Of a stretch of DNA of 64,000 nt, positions 23,306 to 35,110 are shown in pieces (within the stretch, counting starts at the first letter, position 1; each line of letters opens with the position of its first letter). Position numbers and translations under genes: made by a program. Location: the NCBI RefSeq assembly GCF_964656455.1, contig NC_135712.1:69569239-69633238 (forward strand). The letters are read 5' to 3'. Source of the DNA: Halichoerus grypus. Its lineage: Eukaryota > Chordata > Mammalia > Carnivora > Phocidae. The notes beneath the pieces were generated by a model. The model worked only from the letters and a program-made list of their open reading frames with translations. It searched no databases and was not told the DNA's origin.

Positions 23306-23410
23306 AGGTCATCTTTGTATTATAGTTGCCACTATTCTAGCTTTATCCCCTTTAACATTTTCACTTAAGGGAATTTATTTCAAAAAATATTTTTTTTGTA
23401 AATGTGCTTA

Positions 23411-23437
23411 TGTAAATGTGCTTTTTACACATTTACA
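23411..23437 (+). repeat. Perfect short hairpin
   Basis: TGTAAATGTG (23411-23420), a 7-nt loop, and CACATTTACA (23428-23437); one more A-T pair extends it at each end. The heptamer AAATGTG also repeats at about 23400 and 23453. Confidence 0.85.
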
Positions 23438-23570
23438 TTTTACATCTTACATAAATGTGCTTATGAAAGCATATTTTTATCATGAAAAGTGAAAATTAAA
23501 GCAATATATAACAGGAAATGACTTCCTTAATTATGATACTTTAAAAAGATGTAATGGCTTATGGCCATAA

Positions 23571-23710
23571 AGAATAGTAATTATTGGGGCAGCTGGCTGG
23601 CTCAGTCAGTAGAGCATGCAACTCTTGATTTCAGGGTTGTGAGTTCAAGCCCCACATTGTGGGTAGAGTTTACTTAAAAAACAAAACAAAACAAAAGAAT
23701 AATTTTTATT
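23571..23710 (+). repeat. Short-form Can-SINE
   Basis: Body 23586-23695. Duplication AGAATAGTAATTATT and AGAATAATTTTTATT (imperfect). Confidence 0.88.
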
Positions 23711-24173
23711 ATTGGAAAAACTTGGAAAAGGTGTTTTGCTCCACACTAAGTGAAGGCAGTAAAACAAAATTTTATATTATGATTACAACCAGGTCAAAAC
23801 TATGAATTTAATAAATACATAAATCTGCAATGGAATTTATCAGAAAATGGTTGCTGGATTATAGCTGTCAGATTATAGCTGCAAAGTATTTATTTTGAAT
23901 TGTCTTTTGTAAGATTTCAAAGATAACTGAATTGGATAATATGTGAATTATATCTCAATAAAGCTGTTACCAAAAAAAGTTAATTTTATAAGTAACTTTA
24001 AAAGTAATAATTAAATTCCCAGCTACAGAAGTACATTTAGACCTCGCAGCTGAAATGGTACAAAGAATTCTTATTTTTCAATTTTTAGGATCACAATTTC
24101 CTCCCTGATATCCATTAGTAGAGTATGTAGTACTCTTTAAGTTGGATGCTCCTAAGTTACAGAATGCCTCTAT

Positions 24174-24600
24174 CTTAAGTTTTTTTTTTTTTTTTTTTAA
24201 GATTTTTTTTATTTATTTGCGAGAGAGACAATGAGAGACAGAGAGCATGAGAGGGAGGAGGGTCAGAGGGAGAAGCAGACTCCCCGCTGAGCAGGGAGCC
24301 CGATGCGGGACTCGATCCCGGGACTCCAGGATCATGACCTGAGCCGAAGGCAGTCGCTTAACCAACTGAGCCAGCCAGGCGCCCAAGTTTTTTTTTTTTT
24401 AAAGATATTATTTATTTATTTATTTGACGGGGGGAGAGAGAGTGACAGAGTGGGAGCACAGCAGGGGGAGCAGCAGACAGAGGGAGAAGCAGGCTCTCCG
24501 CTGAGCAGGGAGCCCGATGCAGGTGCTTGATCATGACCCGAGCTGAAGGCAGATGCTTAACCAACTGAGTCACCCAGGTGCCCCTCTTAATAAGTTTTTA
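24174..24600 (-). repeat. Two Can-SINEs in tandem, minus
   Basis: Bodies about 24182-24383 and 24391-24583, head-to-tail. The target motif CTTAAGTTT recurs as CAAGTTT between them and CTTAATAAGTTTTT after them, suggesting reuse of one insertion site. Confidence 0.82.
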
Positions 24601-25115
24601 ATAAGGTGATGCAGTCATTTAAAATCAGATGTGCAAATGAGACAATTAAGAAAAAAGTAGTTTGCTACCTTTGGATTTCTAATTATAAAGGAGAAAACCT
24701 ATTATTAATCTGTAGTTGATTTATTAATTCTTAAATCCATGGTCTCCTCAGATCTTATGAAATAAAATTGCAAATTTTTTCCATTACAAAGTAATATTTG
24801 TTCAAAAACAAAATTACATATATTCCATTATTTCCTTGGGATATATGCCCAGAGTAAAATTACTATAAAACTTGCTGATACATAACAATTATATGTTTTT
24901 TTAAACAAATGGAAAAAGGTAATTTCTCTCAAAGAAATGACAATATTTTCACAAAACATAAGCATCCAAACTAATATTTACATAAATAAATAAGTTAAAA
25001 GTATTAATCAGTACATTATATAAAATATAAAATATATTTTAAAATATAAAAACCACCGGTAATAAGATAAAATTATATAATATTTGATAATAATTATTAA
25101 CAATCTTTTGTTTAC

Positions 25116-25246
25116 CTGATAACATCCACTCCCCCAGTCTGGGTAACTCAGCTTCCTCTCACACTTTTCCATGACAAATGCTGATTTCTGAATTAGACAA
25201 ACTGAATGAGGTCCATACTTTTCAGCACCATAGTTTTTAAAACGAT
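25116..25246 (-). CDS. LMLN: LMLN exon: Cys-rich region
   Basis: Acceptor TTGCTTCAG before 25246; donor GTAAAC after 25116. The first two bases complete an Asp codon (G|AT) and the exon then has 43 codons, ending in phase 0 (visible residues 268-311). It reads [16 protein letters not shown], then [19 protein letters not shown], then SGCYQ. Four Cys match the disulfide-rich C-terminal half of M8 family members. A plus-oriented Can-SINE begins 236 bp upstream of the acceptor. Confidence 0.97.
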
Positions 25247-25468
25247 CTGAAGCAAACCAGAGAATTTCTCTTAAAAATTGACTTTTGGCTCATAGAACAA
25301 GAAGCTGAAGCATTCCATTCTTATGGTTAAAAGTTGTTTTAAAGAAAGAAAATGTTTAATGGAAATTTTCCATTAAAAAAAAAATCAAGAGAAACGGGCT
25401 CCAAAATCAAACTGGGTTCTCAATAAAGGACTCAGTGGGAGGAAATTATTGTATCAAAAACAGGAGAT

Positions 25469-25689
25469 AAAACTGGGCCTAGGGGCGCCTGGGTGGCTCA
25501 GCTGTTAAGCGTCTGCCTTCGGCTCAGGTCATGATCCCGGGGTCCTGGGATCGAGCCGCACATCGGGCTTCCTGCTTGGTGGGAAGCCTGCTTCTCCCTC
25601 TCCCACTCCCCCTGCTAATCTCCCTATCTCTCTCTCTGTCAAATAAATATATAAAATCTTAAAAAAAAAAACAAAAAAACTGGGCCTAA
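25469..25689 (+). repeat. Can-SINE, antisense to LMLN
   Basis: Body 25482-25677. Exact duplication AAACTGGGCCTA (25470-25481 and 25678-25689). Confidence 0.95.
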
Positions 25690-26211
25690 AGTATCTAAAT
25701 TAGATATGGAGAGGAAATGGCACGAAGAATCATCTTTACTGGTAGTCTAAACAGGAGTCACCTCCGAGATGAAGCCAAGTGATTTATCTAATGAGGGCTT
25801 TTTTGGGGTGCTGCAAAAAGTTTTTGCAAAGTTTTCTTGTACTTTCATCGTATGCTATCTCCTGGAGGTCCATACATAACATGCTGATCTAGTCTCAGAC
25901 TGAGCACAAGCATGCAGAGGTATAAGGTGAATTAAATGACCTCTAAATAGCTAATGGACAAAGGAATGAGGCACTTAAGCCCTAGCAATAATTTGTTCTC
26001 TTCACATTTAATACAAGTAAGTTTCATCTTTTTTGAAAGCAGAGTTCTTAAAGATAGGTATTTTATGTCAGTTTTGAAAAATCTTAATTATATAAGCTAA
26101 GAAAGAAAATGTAAAACAGAATAAAGGAGAACTTTTTTTATATTTATGAATATTTCAAAGTCCTTGAAAAACCAAGTGATCAGTGTCAAAAAAAGAAAAC
26201 GGGGTGGTCAG

Positions 26212-26388
26212 CAAACTACAGCCCTCAGGCCAAATCCTGAAGGCTACCTGAAGGTTTTTACAAATAAAGTTTTATTGGAACATTGTCATTAATTTACACA
26301 TTGTCTATAACTGCTTCCACACTGTAACGCAGAGTTCAGTAATTGCAACAGAGACCACATGACCCACCAAGTTTAAAATATTTACTAC
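26212..26388 (-). repeat. hAT-like MITE
   Basis: Begins GGTCAGCAAACTACAGCCC and contains AAATAAAGTTTTATTGGAAC and CAACAGAGACCACATG. Same family as 32315-32625. Exact family name uncertain. Confidence 0.65.
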
Positions 26389-26611
26389 TGGGCGCCTGAG
26401 TGGCTCAGTCGTTAAGCATCTGCCTTCGGCTCAGGCCATGATCCCAGGGTCCTGGGATCGAGCCCCGCATCGGGCTCCCTGCTCTATGAGAAGCCTGCTT
26501 CTCCCTCTCCCACTCCCCTTGCTTGTGTTCCCTCTCTCACTGTGTCTATCTCTGTCAAATAAATAAATAAAATCTTAAAAAATAAAAATAAAAAAAATAA
26601 AATATATACTA
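26376..26611 (+). repeat. Can-SINE, young type
   Basis: Body about 26389-26598. Imperfect duplication AAATATTTACTAC and AAATATATACTAT. Confidence 0.9.
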
Positions 26612-26913
26612 TTTTTCTCAAAAAAAAAATTACATTCTCTTTACAATAAACGTTTGTCAACTCCAGCTCTAAAACAATAAAGTGTGATACTATATCGTTG
26701 GCAAACCCATAATTGATAGATCCCTGCATTTCTCGGCTTTAACATGGAACTGCTGAATAGTTATAAGTTTTTAGACATTAAATAGGTGAGTGATGAAAAA
26801 AATGACTGTACAAATCCAGTTAAATCTACCAGGTTTAAAAACAAAAGGAAAAACCATTGTGGAAATTTAAAATGTAAATAACAGAGTCTGTAATAAAGTA
26901 CGGAATTGGGAAT

Positions 26914-27084
26914 AAAAAGGGATCAGGTTTTGGGGTAACTGGGTGATGGACATTGGGGAGGGTATATGTTGTAATGAGCACTGGGTATTATATAAGGCTG
27001 ACAAATCACAGACCTGTACCCATGAAACAAATAATACATTATATGTTAATTAACTGAATTTAAATTTTAAAAAAAGGACCAGGT
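26914..27084 (+). mobile_element. 5'-truncated L1 3' end
   Basis: Carries the carnivore L1 3' UTR text CTGGGTGATGGACATTGGGG, ATGAGCACTGGGTATTATAT and the terminal TTAACTGAATTTAAATTTTA. Bounded by AAAAGGGATCAGGTT and AAAAAGGACCAGGTT, so it is a roughly 140-bp, severely truncated insertion. Confidence 0.85.
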
Positions 27085-27399
27085 TAGAAATTTTTATGAC
27101 CACAGAGTGAAAAACTACCTATTGCTCTTTATTAACATATCAGATGTGATAAGTTTGTTTACAAAGGTGAATACCCATTATCATACTCTTTATGTGTATT
27201 AAAAGGGAATAAATAATATGGCACTATATCTTACTAGCCATGGGACAATAGTATTATTCTGATATTTGGAGAATCACATGTTACTTCTAAACTACATAAA
27301 ATGCACACTCCTCAGAAGAGAAAAAAAATAGGATACCTAATATGATTTAATAAAAAGAGCTCTGCATTGGAGGATCTTACACTGGCACCAATTAATTGT

Positions 27400-27780
27400 A
27401 TTACTAAGGGTCTCTTCGTTCACTTGTGAAATTCAATAATATGTTCTCTGTGTCTCTCATCAGGTTTTTCAAAGAATAAAATGAAATGATAAAAATGAAA
27501 GTGCTTTGCAAATGAAAACTGTCATGCAGATGTAAGGTACTACAAAAAAGTAGGGTGCATACATGTGCAAATGTATCTAAACAACTAACAATCCTTGTTA
27601 TGTGTCCTAGTTCTAAGCATTTACTATGTGAATTCATTTAGTTCTCACAAGTACTCTATAAGCTAGGTATTATCATCCCCTTGGCACAGAGGAGGAAATT
27701 GAGGCACAGAGAAGTTAAGTTACTTCTAAAAAATGGATACCAGTGGAACCATAATACAAATTCAGACAGTCTGCATCCTG
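27400..27780. repeat. MIR remnants
   Basis: 27590-27780 reads as MIR in minus orientation (TACTATGTGAATTCATTTAG, GGTATTATCATCCCC, GGAAATTGAGGCACAGAGAA). 27405-27540 is a weaker MIR-like stretch. Confidence 0.65.
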
Positions 27781-27861
27781 GGTCTGTGCCCTTAATCCCT
27801 ATTTTATATTGCTGATATATAATTTTAATATATACACATTTCATTTCACTAGACTACTAAC

Positions 27862-28021
27862 CTGGTTGATTTTCCAATATTCTACAATCTGAGCTGCGCT
27901 GATATTCACCACTTAAATGCCAACTGAATTCCTGACTGAAAGGGCAGTAGTCAGCGATTTCTACTGAACCACCATAATAAGGCAAATCTTCTGTAGGTAT
28001 TCCACTTAGTTCATCGAAGTA
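27862..28021 (-). CDS. LMLN: LMLN exon
   Basis: Acceptor TTTTTTTTGTAG ends at 28022; donor GTTAGTAG starts at 27861. Enters in phase 0, 53 codons plus one base (visible 215-267). It reads [20 protein letters not shown], then [16 protein letters not shown], then [14 protein letters not shown]. Cys and aromatic positions fit the family's C-terminal half. The acceptor has a long pyrimidine tract. Confidence 0.97.
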
Positions 28022-28309
28022 CTACAAAAAAAAAAAATTATTAGGAAGACAGGAAAGTAAGAAAACATTCTGTATAATAAAAACAAAGTCCACAAGCAAT
28101 TTATAGCAACCCTCTAATGCTGCATAATATAAAGAAGGTATCAGTGTACTTTTCTTCATATATAATAGAATATAAAGACAGTAATATACTACCTGAGGGC
28201 TATTTCAAGGTTGTTGTAGTTTTAGAAATAAGCAAGGTAAGTATATTCAAGTTTTTTACTAGATGACAAATTTGACTAGTGTTTTAAAAAGATGAATAGG
28301 AAGAGTTTT

Positions 28310-28546
28310 AAGAGTTGACAAAACAGGGCGCCTGGGTGGCTCAGTCATTAAGCGTCTGCCTTCAGCTCGGGTCATGATCCCAGGGTCCTGGGATCGAGTC
28401 CCACATCGGGCTCCCTGCTCTGCGGGAAGCCTGCTTCTCCCTCTCCCACTCCCCCTGCTTGTGTTCCCTCTCTCGCTGTCTCTCTCTCTGTTGGAAAACA
28501 TAAATAAAAATATTAAAAAAAAAAAAAAAAAGAGTTGACAAAACAG
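28310..28546 (+). repeat. Can-SINE, antisense to LMLN
   Basis: Body 28327-28530. Exact 16-bp duplication AGAGTTGACAAAACAG at 28311-28326 and 28531-28546. Confidence 0.95.
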
Positions 28547-28678
28547 AAAACTAATCCAGAGAATTAAGATATTTTAAATATAATGTACTTCAAGTGTTTT
28601 TAGAAGACTTAATTTACATGTTGTTTTGACAAACTTGAAAAAATAAAACTGTGATAATATGAATGAGATCATATATAT

Positions 28679-28896
28679 AAAATACTTTGAGGGGCACCTG
28701 GGTGGCTCAGTCGGTAAGTGTCTACCTTTGGCTCGAGTCATGATTTTGGGGTTCTGCACAGGAGGGATCTGCTTCTCCCTCTCTCTTCCCCCTCTTTGTC
28801 TCCCCCCACCCCCACTCTCTCTGCCTCCCCCCTGCCCCCGCTCATGCACACTCTCTCAAATAAATAAATAAAATCTTTAAAAAAAAAATACTTTGA
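28679..28896 (+). repeat. Can-SINE, CT-expanded
   Basis: Body 28691-28884. Exact duplication AAAATACTTTGA at both ends. Part of the normal centre is replaced by a C/T-rich stretch (about 28765-28850). Confidence 0.92.
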
Positions 28897-29050
28897 ACAC
28901 GAAAGGAATAAGGCACCAGATAAATTTTAAAGATTTCACATTTATACCAACTCCCTGAATTATATTACTATGCCTAGAAATATAGTTGCCATCTTATGGT
29001 ATCTGAAGCATTCAGTGGGATCATAAACATATGCAGGAAGCTCAAAATTC

Positions 29051-29300
29051 AGCAGCAATCATTTTATTTTTATTTATTTATTTATTTATTTATTTAAAGA
29101 TTTTATTTATTTGTTTGACAGAGAGAGATATAGCGAGAGAGGGAACACAAGCAGGGGTAGTGGGAGAGGGAGAAGCAGGCTTCCCTCTGAGCAGGGAGCC
29201 CGATGAGGGGCTCGATCCCAGGACCCTGGGATCATGACCTGAGCCGAAGGCAGACGCTTAACAACGGAGCCACCCAGGCGCCCCAGCAACAATCATTTTA
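29051..29300 (-). repeat. Can-SINE with (TTTA)n tail
   Basis: Body 29067-29284, minus. Duplication AGCAGCAATCATTTTA and AGCAACAATCATTTTA. The A-tail has grown into a TTTA/TAAA microsatellite (about 29070-29098). Confidence 0.93.
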
Positions 29301-29440
29301 AATTATCTTCTGAGATAACACTTCTGACTACAGAATCCTTTGTAAATGGCAGGCAGAACTGAGGCGTTTCAGAGATGGTTACTGCAACAACAAGCTTAAA
29401 GATCCAATCAGAGACTCAGACTGAAAGTGTGGGACCATTT

Positions 29441-29648
29441 CCTTCACCTTTTTTTTTTTTTTTTTTCCAGATAGAGAGAAGAGGGGCAGATAGAGAGAGA
29501 GAGAGAGAGACTTTTTAGCAGGCTCCATGCCCAGTGTGGAGCGCAATGCTGGGCTGGATCTCAGGACTCTTGAGATCACGATCTGAGCTGAAATCAAGAG
29601 TCTGATGCTTAATTGACTGAGCCACACAGGCACCCCTCCTTCACCTTT
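29441..29648 (-). repeat. Can-SINE, minus
   Basis: Body about 29453-29637. Duplication CCTTCACCTTT on both sides. Confidence 0.92.
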
Positions 29649-29669
29649 TAGATCCCATGTGTCAAACCT

Positions 29670-29703
29670 TTATAAAGTAGAACTTTCAAGTTCTACTTTA
29701 TAA
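29670..29703. repeat. 34-bp near-perfect palindrome
   Basis: Arm TTATAAAGTAGAACTT (29670-29685), spacer TC, arm AAGTTCTACTTTATAA (29688-29703). 16 of 16 arm bases pair. Confidence 0.97.
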
Positions 29704-30087
29704 TTAATATAATTGGATTTAATGAATTGGATTAGAGTAGCTCAGTTATTTCCTTTAAAGAACCTTGTTCTTCTGTGTAAATTAGAGGAAATTAAACACG
29801 AAGACTTTGGAAACAATTAGAAAAAAATACAGACCACTTAAAAATAGATCCAATAAATATTCTAAATGCTTTTTACTATTACTACAAGGCATTGCTAGAT
29901 ATGAATTGTTGTTGATTAGCACACTGGCTTTAAAGAATTGTAAGAATTCTTCATTTTTTTCTAACTTATAGAAAACATAAGTTTCATAAGTTGAAAAACT
30001 TAAGAGAATTCACTCTTCTAATTAAAAATGGAGACTTCTCTTTAAAAAGTTGAGTTGATTTCTAAAATTGCCCAAAACAAGTGTTAC

Positions 30088-30220
30088 CTGGTACTCTTGA
30101 GGTAAAGGTTTTGAAAACTTCTGCAAATTACACACTGCAACTGCTCTCTGGTCCTGTCTGCAAGTTAACTGCAATGGATTACTTCTGAGTGTGTCACAGA
30201 AAGGGCTCAGCATCTGCCTC
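30088..30220 (-). CDS. LMLN: LMLN exon
   Basis: Acceptor TTTGCGTGCAG ends at 30221; donor GTAACAC starts at 30087. The first base completes a codon, followed by 44 codons ending in phase 0 (visible 170-214). It reads [20 protein letters not shown], then [15 protein letters not shown], then SKPLPQEYQ. The incoming phase (one base needed) is the same whether the 37490-37600 exon is included (AA|G, Lys) or skipped (GG|G, Gly), so both splice forms read through. Confidence 0.97.
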
Positions 30221-30363
30221 CTGCACGCAAAGATAAACACCATGGTATCAAACTCTAAAGAAAATATAACAAATCCATTTTAGAGCTTGTCTTCTCTATT
30301 ATCATTTCAGTATACTTTAATAGCTTAATACTAAATGCTGAATCAGGTTATGAAGTTATTTTT

Positions 30364-30592
30364 AAAAGTGTAAAAAGAGGGGCGCCTGGTGGCTCAGTTG
30401 TTAAGCATCTGCCTTTGGCTCAGGTCATGATCCCAGAGTCCTGGGATCGAGCCCCGCATCGGCCTCCCTGCTCAGTGGGAAGCCTGCTTCTCCCTCTCCC
30501 ACTCCCCCTGCTTGTATTCCTGCTGTCGCTATCTCTCTCTCTGTCAAATAAATAAATAAAATCTTTAAAAATAAAAAAAAAGTGTAAAAAGA
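30364..30592 (+). repeat. Can-SINE, antisense to LMLN
   Basis: Body 30379-30577. Exact 15-bp duplication AAAAGTGTAAAAAGA at 30364-30378 and 30578-30592. Confidence 0.95.
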
Positions 30593-31394
30593 AATGCTTA
30601 ATGTAGATATGAACGATTAATGCTACGTGCACTATAACTTTATTCCACCATTATTAAACACAATTCTATTTATCTCTTCCTCTCCACTTTCGCCAGTAAA
30701 ATGGAGTTCTGCAGACCTGATCTGCATGTTAAAGACAAATAATGAAATTCCTGATACTGCTTGGAAATGCAAATCTTCATAATCAATATAATGGAGTCTC
30801 AGAAAGAGATGGAGACGATGCCCTTCTGTCCTGAAGCTTCAAAGAGTGAATTTTTTCTATGCCATAATATAATTCAAAGACTCTTGTTTGACAGTTTGTT
30901 AAACTGAACACATTCACAAGATATCCTGCTTTCATGTGCAAAATGAAGATAGTGTGAATACTCCTAATTATTACAAGTTGTTCTGTTCTGTTAAACCTAA
31001 TCTTGAAAGAATAATTTGGAAAAAGATGTCTTGTAATTTTCCAAAGACGTTGGAATCTATTGCATTGTTCTGTAAAAATAATCTTCAGATTAGTTGCCTT
31101 ATTGATAATTACAATACAAATTATATTAATGTCATAACAGTAATGTTATAAATGAAATTCCAGTATTCTTAAATAATATAAATCCTGTTAAGACTGGTTA
31201 CCAAATTGTAATAGGATTACTGCTATTTTTCCTCTTCTCCCACATGCTTGTTGGGGGAAAAAGCCTAGGTTAGATTTCTTATTTTAAGGAAAATTGATAC
31301 TTGCTTCATTTAAGTTAACAAATATAGCAATAAAACATTTTTAGGGGAATTATAGCTTCTTGAGATAAAATGTGTAAAAGACCTACCACAGTCT

Positions 31395-31570
31395 TTGGTA
31401 AATGTGAAGCAGCACAGTGTAATAGGAAAGCAAAGGTCTACAAACCTTCACACAGGCTTGGTTTCAAATACCAGCTTATTTGATATTTGATATTTACTTA
31501 ATTTTCCTGAGCTTCAACTATAAAGCACTCAGTGTCTAGCACATACAAGTTACTCAATAAATGTAATTTC
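31395..31570 (+). repeat. MIR, plus
   Basis: AGCAGCACAGTGTAATAGGA near the start and AAAGCACTCAGTGTCTAGCA then TACTCAATAAATG at the end. Confidence 0.65.
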
Positions 31571-31859
31571 ACTGTCCACACCACTTTTATAAAATCTTTA
31601 TATAAGGCAATTTTATAACTTTCTATGATAAAGTTTCCAATGAATATGACCAGTAGTTCTTATTAAGTCACTTCCTCGATACAATGAAATTCATTTCCTT
31701 TTTCTTTAAAATAAAACAATACATAATATTTACCTTAAATTAATTAAAATATGAGTTTTGCCTAAATGGATAAAGAGGAGTAAGGAACTTAAAAAATACT
31801 GATTTAAAAAGTTCCAAAGTTAGAGTTGGTCAAGATTCATGGCATATAATTCTACAGCA

Positions 31860-32040
31860 GTTCGGCCTAATAGAACTTTCTGCAATGTGCTGTCCAATAT
31901 GTCTAATCATATAGTGGCTATTAACCACTTGAAATGTGACTAGTGCAACTGAGGAACTGGATTTTAAATTTTATTTAACTTTAATTAATTTAAATATAAA
32001 TTTATATAGCCACATGTGGCTAGTGGTACCACAGAAAGAA
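31860..32040. repeat. Old DNA-transposon MITE
   Basis: Contains ATAGTGGCTATTAACCACTT, CTAGTGCAACTGAGGAACTG and ATAGCCACATGTGGCTAGTG, a known abundant mammalian MITE text. Family name not certain. Confidence 0.55.
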
Positions 32041-32314
32041 CTTTATTTTGTGTGTACATAGATTCAAATGTTTCCAGTGAGTAAGGCTCTGTCTTTGCTC
32101 AGCTGTTCCCTCCTCACACCAGTCACCCAACAATGAAGAAGGTATCACAGCTGAAGTTAAGCACCAGCCCCTGCACTCAATAATGGTCATACTGGAATCT
32201 AAGATAACTCAGGGATATAGCCAGACTGGGTGTATGGTACCAGAAGTTGGCTTCTGTGCTGTAAGGACTCCTGGATGTCAACGTTTCAAAAGTGGGACAT
32301 TTGAATGCTTATGA

Positions 32315-32625
32315 CAGGGATTAGCAAACTTCAATTTTTGGGTCAAATCCTGCCCATAACTGCGTTTTTGGTTTCTATGTTTCTTCTACAACTGTTTTTA
32401 TAAATAAAGTATTATTGGAACATGGCCATGCTCATTCATCTTGTCTAGGGCTGCTCATGAGGTACGAAAGCAGAGTTGAGTAGTTGTAACAGAGACTGTT
32501 ATGACTGAAAAACTAGGAAGAGGAGTTAGGTAATAATGCACCACTTGTCTCAAAACATAGAACCCTATTTTGTGTACAAAATATTTGCTACTTGGCCCTT
32601 TACAGAAAAGTTTGCGAACTTCTGG
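32315..32625 (-). repeat. hAT-like MITE with terminal inverted repeats
   Basis: Left end AGGGATTAGCAAACTTC and right end AGTTTGCGAACTTCTGG form inverted repeats. Internal AAATAAAGTATTATTGGAAC matches the copy at 26212-26388. Confidence 0.7.
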
Positions 32626-32828
32626 CTCATGGCTAAAAGGAGAGAATTCAGGGGACCAAAAGTTTTAGTTTTGAAGAATGGAGAAGAGGAAATTCCCCTC
32701 TGTTTTTGGTTTTAGGTGATCCTATAATCAGGACCTAAAGCAGAACAGAGTTGCAGCTGTTAAAAGAAAAAAAACTCTAAGCTCTTGTAGCTGCAATGTT
32801 AATTACATACTTCCTTTAACACAGTGCA

Positions 32829-33004
32829 ACAGCAGTTCCCAAACTTTGCTGCAAAGTGAATTTTAGGGATCCCTAAAAACAATACCAATGCCCGGTTCCC
32901 ACTTCCAGACATTCTGATTTAACTGGGATGGGCTGTAATGTGGGTATGGAGATTTAAAAAATCTCTAAATGATTCTAATGCACAGCAAAATTTGGGAAGT
33001 ACTA
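32829..33004 (+). repeat. MER20-like hAT MITE
   Basis: Ends CAGCAGTTCCCAAACTTTG and AAATTTGGGAAGTACTA are imperfect inverted repeats. The internal text fits MER20. Confidence 0.6.
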
Positions 33005-33189
33005 CCCTAGCAGACCAAGTTGTAGTGCTGGATAGAACTAGCTGCCCCCAAAGTGGCTGCAGGTGCTTCCTGATACTGCTTATTAGCAGCTCTTTTCACG
33101 GCAGGATTATAACTCAGATGTCAGACTCCTTAGTAGAAGCTGACTTAAACTGCTTCGAGACCTAACCCAGGGGAGAAAAGATATGAATA

Positions 33190-33310
33190 ACATCTTCACA
33201 AGAAGTACCTGTGATTTAGTGGACAAGGCACTGGACTTGGAAAGAGAGAAGCTAACGTCCCTCATCAGCTATATGACTCTAGGCAAGTCACTTGTCTCAA
33301 ACTTTAGCTG
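33190..33310 (+). repeat. MIR, plus
   Basis: CTGTGATTTAGTGGACAAGG, CACTGGACTTGG and GACTCTAGGCAAGTCACTTG are MIR core text. Confidence 0.6.
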
Positions 33311-34869
33311 GGACACAGCTAAAGAAATGCTGAGAGGGAAATTTATAGTGTTAAATACATATGTTAGAAAGATATAACATCTCAAATCAATAATCAAGAA
33401 CCTAGAGAGAGAAAAATAAAACAAATACAAGCATAAGGAAGGCTATAATAAAGAACAGAAATTAATAAATTAGAAAACAGAAAAACCATAAAAGACATCA
33501 ATGAAACAAAAAGCTACCTCTTTAAAAAGATCAATGATGTTGACAACCTCTGCTAGAGAGCAAAACTGAAAAAGAAATGGAGAAGATGCAAATTACCAAG
33601 ATCAGGAATGATGTGGGCTTTCACTACACAACCTACAGACATTAAAACAATAGTAAGGAACTACTACAAACTATTCTGTACACATACATCTAGTAACTTA
33701 GACAAAATGGACGAATACCTCAATGACACAAATTACCACAATTCATCCAATATGAAATAGATAAATATCAATAGCCCCGTAAATATTAAGGAAGTTGAAT
33801 TAATACTTTAGAAATTCCTGAAAGAGAAATCTACAGTCCCAGACGGTTTCACTGGAGAATTCTACCAAATACTTAAAGAAGAATCAACACCAATTGTACA
33901 CAAATTCTTCCAGAAAATAGAAGAGGTAGAAATACTTCCCAATTCATTTTATGAAGTTAATATTACCCTGATACAAAAAACCAAGACAGTACAAAAAAGA
34001 AACAAAGGCAGTACCATATTCTTCATGAATATGTACAGAAAAATCCATAATAAAATATTAGTACATGGAATTCAGCAATATATAGGAATAATTATATACC
34101 ATGACTAAGTGGGGCTTATTCTAGCAATGCAGGGCTGGTTTAATATTTGAAAACCAATCAGTGTAATCCATCATATTAACAGGCTAAAAAAAAAAAATCA
34201 CATGATTATATCAACCAAAGCTGAAAAAGCATTTGGCAAAAGTCAACATCCATTCATGATAAAAACTCTCAGAAAGATAGTAAAAGAGGGGAACTTCAAC
34301 TTGAAAAGGAGCATCTACAAAATACCTACAACTAACATTATACTTAGTGGTGAAAAACTGAATGTTCCCCCCTCCATTGTGTCCATGGATTAAAAACTCA
34401 ACTGAGCTAAGATGTCAATTCTCCTAAAACTGATATATAGGTTTAACACAATTCATAGAAAAATCCCAGCAAAATTTTTTTGTAGACAAGGTTATTCTGA
34501 AATTTATATGAAAGGCAAAGGAACTAGAAGAGCTAAGATGATTTGGAAAAAGAATAAAGTGGGAAGAATCAGTTTACCCAATTTTAACACATAGTATAGC
34601 TACAGTAATCAAGGACTGTGTAGTATTAATGGAGTGACACACACATAGATCAATGGAACAGAAGCAAGAACACAGAAATAGACCCATATAAATACACCCA
34701 ACTGATTCTCTGACAAATATAAGAAAGCAAGTCAATAAAAGAAAGACAGCCTTTTCAATAAACAGTGAACCTTGACCTAAGTCTCCCACTTTATACAAAA
34801 ATTAACTCAAAATGGATCCCAGACTGCAATATAGAACATAAAGCAATTAAATTTTTGAAAAAAAAATAC

Positions 34870-35110
34870 AAGAATATCTTTGAGGGCGCCTGGGTGGCTC
34901 AGCTGTTAAGCGTCTGCCTTCGGCTCAGGTCATGATCCCGGGGTCCTGGGATCGAGCTCTGCATTGGTCTCCTTGCTCAGCGGGAAGCCTGCTTCTCCCT
35001 CCTCCACTCCCCCTGCTTGTGTTCCCTCTCTCGCTCGCTCTCTCTCTCTCTCTCTCTGTGTCAAATAAATAAATAAAAAATCTTAAAAAAAAAAAAAAGA
35101 ATATCTTTGA
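34870..35110 (+). repeat. Can-SINE in L1
   Basis: Body 34884-35096. Exact duplication AAGAATATCTTTGA (34870-34883, 35097-35110). Confidence 0.95.

Larger units (their letters stand above)
20913..25115 (-). other. LMLN: LMLN intron (4.2 kb), SINE-rich
   Basis: Donor GTAAAC at 25115 downwards. Besides the listed SINEs it holds AT-rich sequence with no exon. A hairpin-forming stretch is at about 23395-23465, and the low-complexity AT-rich block 24990-25090 consists largely of AAATATAAAA-type sequence. Confidence 0.8.
25247..27861 (-). other. LMLN: LMLN intron (2.6 kb)
   Basis: Donor GTTAGTAG at 27861 downwards, acceptor ending at 25247. Contains two Can-SINEs, an hAT-like MITE, an L1 3' end and MIR remnants. 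25690-26200 and 27085-27400 show nothing recognisable. Confidence 0.8.
28022..30087 (-). other. LMLN: LMLN intron (2.1 kb)
   Basis: Donor GTAACAC at 30087 downwards. Four Can-SINEs occupy about 40% of it, plus the 34-bp palindrome at 29670-29703. No other exon-like sequence. Confidence 0.8.
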
